Assembly (NCBI RefSeq): GCF_900110495.1
Contig: NZ_FODX01000001.1
Coordinates: 1,240,001-1,304,000, forward strand
Reading direction: 5' to 3'
DNA from: Nitrosovibrio sp. Nv6
Lineage (GTDB): Bacteria > Pseudomonadota > Gammaproteobacteria > Burkholderiales > Nitrosomonadaceae
Length of the DNA: 64,000 nt
Every line of letters starts with the position of its first letter. The first letter of the stretch is position 1. Position numbers and translations under genes: made by a program. Under the pieces are notes generated by a model. The model did not search any database, was not told where the DNA came from, and saw nothing but the letters and a program-made list of their open reading frames with translations. Positions 58,061-64,000 of this stretch are shown here, in pieces.

Positions 58061-58534
58061 CTAAAGGAAGCGGTCCAAAATTCTTCGGCTGTGATGATCG
58101 AGTGCATAACGGTCGCGAATCAGGAAGTGAATGCCATGGCTGTCAGTAATCAGCAGAGCGGGCGGGGTAAGCCGGCGAATATACTCCTCCCCCTTGAGAA
58201 TGAAGGCTGTCTTGCCACGGTCCGTTTCAACGTACCAGGTGCTAGGCGTAGCATAATTTGAAACGTCTTGAATGCGGCTGATTTCAGGCATGAACTCGCG
58301 GCTGGCGAGCTCGGCTTCGACAAGTTCACGCATATCCCGGGGTACATCATCCAACCGGTCGATCCAGGCCAGTTCGTGGCCGTTCGGATCGATTAACGCC
58401 AGACCGTGATCCGGGGCGGTTATCGGAAACGCGCGTGCCGGGACTATGCCTACTTGCGTTTCGCCATCCGGCCCCGTATATACGAGACGCCCGAAAGCGT
58501 CACGGCTCAGCCGATAAGGTGTTTTATCAGTCAT
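58061..58534 (-). CDS. DUF1854 protein associated with cyanophycin metabolism
   Basis: A 157-residue DUF1854 protein (LVYTGPDGETQVGIVPARAF, LAWIDRLDDVPRD). In many cyanophycin loci this family is encoded next to a matching ABC transporter and the synthetases. Here its ATG overlaps the ABC transporter stop as ATGA, so it is translated with it. It may be an accessory of the transporter; the exact role is unknown. Confidence 0.9.
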   Translation of the reverse strand: MTDKTPYRLSRDAFGRLVYTGPDGETQVGIVPARAFPITAPDHGLALIDPNGHELAWIDRLDDVPRDMRELVEAELASREFMPEISRIQDVSNYATPSTWYVETDRGKTAFILKGEEYIRRLTPPALLITDSHGIHFLIRDRYALDHHSRRILDRFL

Positions 58535-60867
58535 TCGCGACCCTCCTCAACCTTGCGTTCGACCTCCGGCCTGCGCAAATCACCTTCGATATCGACGTTG
58601 CGGGCCTGCGCCTGATAGAGGCGGTAATAATGACCTTCGCGCTCCATCAATTCAGCGTGATTGCCTACCTCGACGATACTGCCACGGTCCAGCACAATCA
58701 GCCGGTTGGCATCGCGCAGGGTGGAAAGACGGTGGGCAATTGCGATGGTCGTGCGGCCGCGTACCAGATTTTCGAGCGCTTTCTGTATTTCTTTCTCGGT
58801 GGTGGTGTCAACAGAGGAAGTGGCCTCATCCAGGATCAAAATACGCGGGTCGATAAGCAGTGCGCGAGCAATCGATATTCGTTGCCGCTCACCTCCCGAT
58901 AGTGCTTGTCCCCGCTCGCCAACCAGAGAGTCGTAGCCGTGAGTCAAGCGCAGAATGAACTCATGGGCATGGGCAGCGCGGGCTGCGGCAACAATTTCAT
59001 CTCGCTTCGCATCGGGCTTGCCGTAAGCAATGTTCTCTGCAATGGTTCCGAAAAACAGGAAGGGCTCCTGAAGCACGAGACCGATATGCTTACGGTATTC
59101 GGCTACCGGCAGCGTGCGAATATCCACTCCATCCAGCAAAATCGCGCCTTCAGTAACATCGTAAAAGCGGCAGATCAGGTTGACGATCGTGCTCTTGCCT
59201 GATCCACTGTGCCCAACCAGGCCGACCATCTCGCCCGGCTCGATGTTGATATTGATGTCGCGCGTCACACTGCGGGTACCATAACGAAACCCCACGTCGC
59301 ATAACTCGATGCGGCCTTTAACGACGGGCAGATGCACGGGATGTGCCGGCTCCGGAACGCTGGAAACGTGATCAAGTATTTCAAAGATCCGTTTGGTGCC
59401 TGCCGCGGCCTTCTGGGTAAATGAGACAATGCGGCTCATCGAATCGAGCCGCATGTAGAAACGGCTGATATAGGCGAGGAAGGCAGTCAGTACGCCAACC
59501 GTGATTTCGTCTCTGGATACTTGCCAGATACCGAAAATCCACACCACGAGCAGCCCGACCTCGGTAAGCAGCGTAACCGTGGGGGTAAACAACGACCAGA
59601 CCTTGTTGACGCGATCGTTGACCTCCCGATTGCGCTCGTTCGCGGCGCGGAAGCGTGTGGCCTCGCGCTTCTCCTGCGCAAACGCCTTGACAACGCGTAC
59701 GCCGGGAATGGTGTCGGCAAGCACGCTGGTGACCTCAGCCCAGGCACGGTCTACCTTTTCAAATCCGGTGCGTAATCTGTCGCGCACCAGGTGGATCAGC
59801 CAGGCGATGATGGGGAGCGGCACCAGTGTCATTAACGCAAGCCAGGGATCGATCGAAACCAGGATGACGACAGTCATGCCGATCATTAGCACATCGGTAG
59901 CGAAATCAAGCAGGTGTAGCGATAAAAACATGTTAAGGCGGTCGGTTTCGGAACCAATTCTCGCCATCAGGTCGCCTGTCCGTTTTCCGCCGAAATAGGC
60001 ATGCGAGAGTTTTAGAAGATGTTCGTAGGCTGCAGTGCGAAGGTCGGCGCCGATACGTTCAGAAACCAGCGCCAGCATATAGGTTCGCGTCCAGCTCAGC
60101 ATCCATGCCAGAATTGCCGCGCCAAGCAGGCCGGTCAGATAGAATACGACCAGGTCAACGTCGATTGGCTTGCCATTCTGATAGGGTATCAACACATTGT
60201 CCATCAGTGGCATGGTCATGTAAGGTGGCACCATCGCTGCAGCCGTGCTGCCTAACGTCAGCAGAAAACCAGTGAGCAGCCGAAATTTGTAGGGTTTGGC
60301 AAAACGCCACAAGCGAAAGAGTGTCCAGGTCGACGGCGGCGTCTGACTCTCCTCTCTGCACGCCGCGCACTCTTCCTCGCCTGGCAATAAGGGCACATCA
60401 AGTACTCTCTGACATTTGGGGCATCGCACCTCGGCGGGCGGCGGGGGCTGTTCCCCTGTGAGCAGGTAGTTGAGCTGTTGCGTAAATTGTTCAATCAGAC
60501 GACCGGCAGCCGCACTACTGCCCAATGTATAATGCCAGGCAGCGAGTAATGAATTCTCGTCCAGAAGCTCGATGCTGCCGATGCCGGCATGATCATGACG
60601 CGCAAGCGTAAGCCCCAGCCGGTAGGGCCAGTCCCGCCAGGTTGAGTCCTTCTCCGCCGTACCCAGCAATCGTTTATTTGTAACAACAACAAGCCCGGTT
60701 GAAAAATATAGTTGGGCATCGAGATCGGTTTCGAGCCACGCCAGCACCTTCTCTTCATCCAGGAGCTGTGATTCGACTTGGGCTGCCCAGACGGAAGGAA
60801 GGGCTGCCGATGGCAAGCCGGGCAAAACGCCTATGGAAGAAATCGGGGAAAGTCCGGGTTTTGGCAT
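58531..60867 (-). CDS. Cyanophycin-associated ABC exporter (fused permease and ATPase)
   Basis: A 778-residue half-transporter of type I exporter architecture. The first 190 residues are unusual for ABC exporters and include a CxxC...CxxC zinc-ribbon-like stretch (CPKCQRVL ... CAAC, near 150-172). Six transmembrane helices follow at about 195-480. The ATPase domain has Walker A GHSGSGKST at about 552, signature LSGGERQRIS and Walker B ILILDEATSSVD. It probably works as a homodimer. Its link with cyanophycin comes from the conserved neighbourhood; the cargo (amino acid, dipeptide or signal) is not known. Confidence 0.9.
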   Translation of the reverse strand: MPKPGLSPISSIGVLPGLPSAALPSVWAAQVESQLLDEEKVLAWLETDLDAQLYFSTGLVVVTNKRLLGTAEKDSTWRDWPYRLGLTLARHDHAGIGSIELLDENSLLAAWHYTLGSSAAAGRLIEQFTQQLNYLLTGEQPPPPAEVRCPKCQRVLDVPLLPGEEECAACREESQTPPSTWTLFRLWRFAKPYKFRLLTGFLLTLGSTAAAMVPPYMTMPLMDNVLIPYQNGKPIDVDLVVFYLTGLLGAAILAWMLSWTRTYMLALVSERIGADLRTAAYEHLLKLSHAYFGGKRTGDLMARIGSETDRLNMFLSLHLLDFATDVLMIGMTVVILVSIDPWLALMTLVPLPIIAWLIHLVRDRLRTGFEKVDRAWAEVTSVLADTIPGVRVVKAFAQEKREATRFRAANERNREVNDRVNKVWSLFTPTVTLLTEVGLLVVWIFGIWQVSRDEITVGVLTAFLAYISRFYMRLDSMSRIVSFTQKAAAGTKRIFEILDHVSSVPEPAHPVHLPVVKGRIELCDVGFRYGTRSVTRDININIEPGEMVGLVGHSGSGKSTIVNLICRFYDVTEGAILLDGVDIRTLPVAEYRKHIGLVLQEPFLFFGTIAENIAYGKPDAKRDEIVAAARAAHAHEFILRLTHGYDSLVGERGQALSGGERQRISIARALLIDPRILILDEATSSVDTTTEKEIQKALENLVRGRTTIAIAHRLSTLRDANRLIVLDRGSIVEVGNHAELMEREGHYYRLYQAQARNVDIEGDLRRPEVERKVEEGRE

Positions 60868-61141
60868 GGTTAATCGGGGTGTAGAGTGTCAGTAATATTG
60901 CCATCTAAACATAGCTGAATTGTCACCATGCCGCGTAGTCCCGTCCTCTAGTCCGTCCTCGCGAATGAATAATGAGCGCCTTCTCACTCTTTACTGAACG
61001 TCGAGCGCCGATCCCGCCATTTTTCCGCCCTCCCTATATTTTAGTGAGTCCATGATGGTCCGCTTGCTCTAGGGAGAGTGTTTTTCAAGAAGGCAGGCAG
61101 CGGACACATTATGCCCTATTGGGATGTTATGTTACTCGCAT

Positions 61142-62038
61142 TCACGCACTGATCCTGGCGCCGCGATCTTCCCGAACACCGAGAACGGCGCCCGCGGTTA
61201 CTGCACCCAATCCCGTCAGTGTCAGTAAAGACAGCGGCTCGCCCAGAAGTGGCATAGCGGCGAGCGCCGATATGACAGGCACAAAAGCCATCAGCAAGGC
61301 GACGGTTTGTGAACCAAGACGGCGCACCGAAAAGGTATAGAGCAACATCGCGACGAACACCACCAGCACACCCTGATATACGGCCTGAACGGCAATTTCG
61401 CTTATGGTCGCCTGACCGAGCGTACTAGGCAGAAACAACCACCAGATGGGCAGATAGACTATCGCGCTGCCCAGTGTGGTAGCTACCGTTGCAGCAAGGG
61501 GCGGTACCGGGTAGCGGCCAAGCAGCAGCGTAAACACCGCCCACGACGATGAGCCGCAAAGAAAAAGCAGGTCGCCCAGAATTTGCACGCGGGTGAGTTG
61601 AGGGCCGCGTGAAATTGAGTCGGCGGCAGTCAATACGATGCCCGCAAAGACAATAAGCAGTGCGATGCGGCGCTGCCTTACCGGTTTGTGGCCGAGCCAG
61701 ATCCACCCAATAATCGCTGTCAAGAATGGCAGTGCTCCGGGCAACAGTACTGAAGCATGCGCGGCGGGCGACATCCGGAAAGCGGCATATACGGCAGCGG
61801 CATAGCCGATACCGCCAAACAATGAAAATAGCACGATGACCTTGAGGGGCGGCAACAGGATCCGGGGCAGGAAAAAGACAGCAATTGACGCGCCTACGCC
61901 GAAACGCAGCGACGTGATATCCCAGCTCGTCAGCGTGCCTGCGCCGCCATGCCGCGTAACAAGAATAAAGCCTGTCCAGATGCAAATGGTAAGGAAAACC
62001 GCGATCCAGCCACTATGGGCGTGTACTGCTGCGTTCAT
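61142..62038 (-). CDS. EamA/DMT family transporter
   Basis: A 298-residue membrane protein with ten predicted helices in two EamA repeats. Signatures are the FILVTRHGGAGTLTSWDITSLR start region and the second repeat's LLMAFVPVISALAAMPLLGEPLS. Family members export amino acids and metabolites, and the cargo here is unknown. It lies downstream of the C-S lyase gene on the same strand, with about 360 bases between, and could serve either the sulfur-amino-acid genes or the cyanophycin region. Confidence 0.85.
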   Translation of the reverse strand: MNAAVHAHSGWIAVFLTICIWTGFILVTRHGGAGTLTSWDITSLRFGVGASIAVFFLPRILLPPLKVIVLFSLFGGIGYAAAVYAAFRMSPAAHASVLLPGALPFLTAIIGWIWLGHKPVRQRRIALLIVFAGIVLTAADSISRGPQLTRVQILGDLLFLCGSSSWAVFTLLLGRYPVPPLAATVATTLGSAIVYLPIWWLFLPSTLGQATISEIAVQAVYQGVLVVFVAMLLYTFSVRRLGSQTVALLMAFVPVISALAAMPLLGEPLSLLTLTGLGAVTAGAVLGVREDRGARISA

Positions 62039-62159
62039 GGCATGTCGCTAAATACGGTGGGCAAAGAAAGGATCCGAAACAAAGCTTGACTGAACAATCA
62101 AGAGGACAATAGTCTGGCGAAGCAGCGAGGCTTCCTGCCTCATCTACCGTAAGAAAGGA

Positions 62160-62203
62160 GTGACCAGACCGCCAGGAACGCAATGGATGTCAGGTCTGGT
62201 CAC
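62160..62203 (-). terminator. Perfect 11-bp inverted repeat, possible terminator
   Basis: GTGACCAGACC and GGTCTGGTCAC are separated by 22 bases. The T content that follows on the minus strand is modest, so termination is uncertain. It overlaps the stop codon of the remnant at 62200-62400. Confidence 0.4.
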
Positions 62204-62400
62204 GCGTGAACCCTAACGGTTGCTTCCATTGCATCGATATGCTGGAACCGGCCCTCCCAATTGACCTTCCGCTGGCAAGCAACGCCACTCCTGCCAAATT
62301 CTTCCCGGTAGAAAGGAATGGAGATGTCGCCCGACGCAAGGGGAAAACCCTTGAACGCGCTTCCATCGACAATGGTCTCTGCCGGTAATCTCGGGCTCGT
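62200..62400 (-). pseudogene. Coding remnant directly after the C-S lyase, in the same frame
   Basis: After the C-S lyase stop codon (62401-62403) the same frame stays open for 66 codons to TGA 62200-62202. It has no ATG, GTG or TTG in the first 55 codons. Its translation (LPAETIVDGSAFKGFPLASG, then DISIPFYREEFGRSGVACQR and KVNWEGRFQHIDAMEATVRV) has clear protein character. I do not recognise the family. It may be the 3' end of a gene truncated by a deletion, or a C-terminal part now cut off from the C-S lyase by the stop. Confidence 0.35.
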
Positions 62401-63624
62401 TCAGAAGTTTGTTGGGCCGTGCTCGTTTCCATGCTTCGCCCGATATACTGCTTTTCTGATATTTTCGAGGGCCGTTTCAACGACGTGGCGCGGCGCACCA
62501 ATATTCATGCGCATGAAGCCGCTTCCCGCCGCCCCGAACAGAGTACCTGGGCTCATGCCCACACCCGCTTCATGCACGAAGAAATGCCTTAGTTGCATGT
62601 CATTTATCCGTAACAAGGTCATGAGCGTATGACAATCAAGCCAGAGCAGATACGTACCCTCCGGTTTGATGAGATGAATTTCCGGAAGATGCGCTGCAAG
62701 ATACTCCGCCACAACATCATGGGTTTTCTGCAGATAAACCTGCAGCGCATCCAGCCAGGCCTCGCCTTCCCGATAGGCGGCCTCGAAAGCGACGATACTG
62801 AAAGGATTGGATGCACTGACGTGCATCATATCGAATGTCTGGCCAAGCTTTTCCCGATACTCGGGATTAGGGACGATGAGAGCGGAAAGATTCAGCCCTG
62901 GAATGTTGAACGTCTTACTGGGCGCAACAGCGGTTACGACGCTAGCCCTGTTTCCGGCCGATGCTTCCGCGAGCATCGACAGCACATGATGCTGGTTTCC
63001 AGGATAGAGCAGATCTGCGTGGATCTCATCCGAAAATATCGCCAGGCCGTATTTCTCGGCAATTTGCAGGATTCGTTTCAGTTCCTGTTTGCTCCATACC
63101 CTGCCGACAGGGTTATGGGGGGAGCATAGCAATAACAGACGAGCTCCTTCCGCACATCGCTCCAGATGATCATAATCGATGTCATAGCGACTGTTCCTCA
63201 GGCGCAGCGGATTATGCACCAGTTGTCTGCCGGTACTGGTGACAGCCGAAAAAAAGGGGAAATACACGGGGGGTTGCACAATGACAGCTTCGCCCGGCTC
63301 GGCGAATGTCATGACAGCCGCGTGTAGCGACGGCACCACCCCAGGACACATCATGATCCAATCCCGGCGTATGTCCCAACCGTGACGCCGCTTCAACCAG
63401 GCTATCAACGCTTCATACAGGCTATCCGGATAGACGGTATAGCCATATACAGGATGGGCGGCTCGCTGTGACAATGCCTGAATCACCGCTGGCGGTGCGG
63501 CAAAATCCATATCCGCTACCCATAGCGGAATAACCCCTGGCTCGCCGAACATGCTTTGGCGCGCATCATATTTCAGGCTGGCGGTGTGGGTGCGACTGAT
63601 TTCCCTGTCAAAGTCATGGTTCAA
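62401..63624 (-). CDS. PatB/MalY-type PLP-dependent C-S lyase, candidate OvoB
   Basis: A 407-residue aminotransferase fold type I enzyme of the PatB/MalY group. It has WVADMDF near the N-terminus (cystathionine beta-lyase-like), YGYTVYP, CSPHNPVGRVW, and the PLP lysine in APSKTFNIPGLN. The group cleaves C-S bonds, giving pyruvate and ammonia. It lies 15 bases downstream of a 4-mercaptohistidine N1-methyltransferase-like gene; in ovothiol biosynthesis a PLP-dependent lyase (OvoB) cleaves the cysteine-histidine sulfoxide. OvoB is therefore the likely role, though a general cystathionine lyase cannot be excluded. Confidence 0.85.
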   Translation of the reverse strand: MNHDFDREISRTHTASLKYDARQSMFGEPGVIPLWVADMDFAAPPAVIQALSQRAAHPVYGYTVYPDSLYEALIAWLKRRHGWDIRRDWIMMCPGVVPSLHAAVMTFAEPGEAVIVQPPVYFPFFSAVTSTGRQLVHNPLRLRNSRYDIDYDHLERCAEGARLLLLCSPHNPVGRVWSKQELKRILQIAEKYGLAIFSDEIHADLLYPGNQHHVLSMLAEASAGNRASVVTAVAPSKTFNIPGLNLSALIVPNPEYREKLGQTFDMMHVSASNPFSIVAFEAAYREGEAWLDALQVYLQKTHDVVAEYLAAHLPEIHLIKPEGTYLLWLDCHTLMTLLRINDMQLRHFFVHEAGVGMSPGTLFGAAGSGFMRMNIGAPRHVVETALENIRKAVYRAKHGNEHGPTNF

Positions 63625-63639
63625 AACCTGGCCCCGCGC

Positions 63640-64000
63640 TCAAGCCGCTCTTTCCCAGATCGTCACTTCCGAGAGCGTATGCTGGAATTTCCGTCGGGTT
63701 TCCCGGATAACGAACGGCACTTCCGTGGGACCCTGGATCAGATTGAAATGGCTGCCCAGGATCTCTTTCAGACCATCGAGCGTGCCAAAGCTCTCGCCAT
63801 CGCGCTTGAATCCACCCACCCAGGCGTCCCGCTTGGTATGTTCCTCCAGCCAGGTATAAGGCGAAGCGATCAACAAAAGGCCACCGGGGTTGAGCCGCGT
63901 ATGAATAGCTGTGAGTAGTTTGGCTGGATCATAAAGACGGTCGATGAGGTTGGCGGCAAGGATGAGGTCATAACCGGTAAACAGAGGCTTGAGATTGCAG
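63640..64000 (-). CDS. Putative 4-mercaptohistidine N1-methyltransferase, C-terminal part (5' end outside window)
   Basis: The visible 119 codons continue to the window edge in one frame (LFTGYDLILAANLIDRLYDP, then LLTAIHTRLNPGGLLLIASP, YTWLEEHTKRDAWVGGF). The 'NLIDRLYDP ... SPYTWLEE.T....WVGG' pattern belongs to the methyltransferase region found at the C-terminus of OvoA, or as a separate protein (OvoA C-terminal family). It would methylate 4(5)-mercaptohistidine to ovothiol A. It ends in FLHTLSEVTIWERA-type sequence, and the C-S lyase gene follows after 15 bases. Whether the missing N-terminus includes the sulfoxide synthase domain cannot be seen. Confidence 0.8.
   Translation of the reverse strand, partial: CNLKPLFTGYDLILAANLIDRLYDPAKLLTAIHTRLNPGGLLLIASPYTWLEEHTKRDAWVGGFKRDGESFGTLDGLKEILGSHFNLIQGPTEVPFVIRETRRKFQHTLSEVTIWERAA

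Overview
The window looks like chromosomal DNA from a betaproteobacterium, most probably an ammonia oxidiser of the Nitrosospira type. This is an inference from gene families: a PEP-CTERM (exosortase-sorted) protein, a two-synthetase cyanophycin locus with its own ABC transporter and DUF1854 partner, a YdbH/YnbE/YdbL set, and GrpE-DnaK-DnaJ preceded by sigma-32 promoters. No ammonia or nitrite oxidation gene lies in the window, so the genus is not proven.

Layout. 1-6.5 kb: the end of an aromatic amino acid cluster (DAHP synthase, tyrA), an encapsulated-ferritin-like gene without a shell gene, a secreted protein of unknown function, a PEP-CTERM metalloprotease, a cytochrome P450 whose start abuts a decayed IS3-type orfA, and a methyltransferase. 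6.9-19.06 kb: a 12.1-kb integrated element in the 3' end of tRNA-Ser(UGA). It has a P4-type integrase, an AlpA-like regulator, a RepA-like helicase, a helically phased G-rich repeat array that looks like an origin, phage-like remnants, and a possible defence or toxin-antitoxin block (XRE-ImmA/IrrE gene, unknown partner, divergent PIN-like protein). 19-38.6 kb: housekeeping genes (Bax1-I, rlmD, a DEDDy exonuclease, ydbL/ynbE/ydbH, cysM, a ComEA-like gene, ssb, a YajR-type MFS gene, uvrA, glycerate kinase, phoBR, a Nudix gene, srkA, ychJ, a RIO kinase). 38.7-44.2 kb: dnaJ, dnaK, grpE, purB. 44.3-52 kb: a GST gene, mnmA, a 390-bp palindromic repeat element, nudJ, icd, a cold-shock gene, clpS-clpA and dodecin.

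52.1-60.9 kb: the cyanophycin region. A 41-codon ORF with a strong promoter and a near-perfect Shine-Dalgarno is followed by convergent cphA, a C-terminally truncated cphA', a DUF1854 gene and an ABC transporter, all on the minus strand. 61-64 kb: an EamA transporter, an unexplained coding remnant, a PatB/MalY-type C-S lyase and a 4-mercaptohistidine N-methyltransferase-like gene. The last two together suggest ovothiol biosynthesis.

The items most worth a second look are the tRNA-Ser element with its phased repeat array and defence-like block, the tiny ORF beside cphA, the palindromic element between nudJ and mnmA, the orphan encapsulated ferritin, and the putative ovothiol pair.
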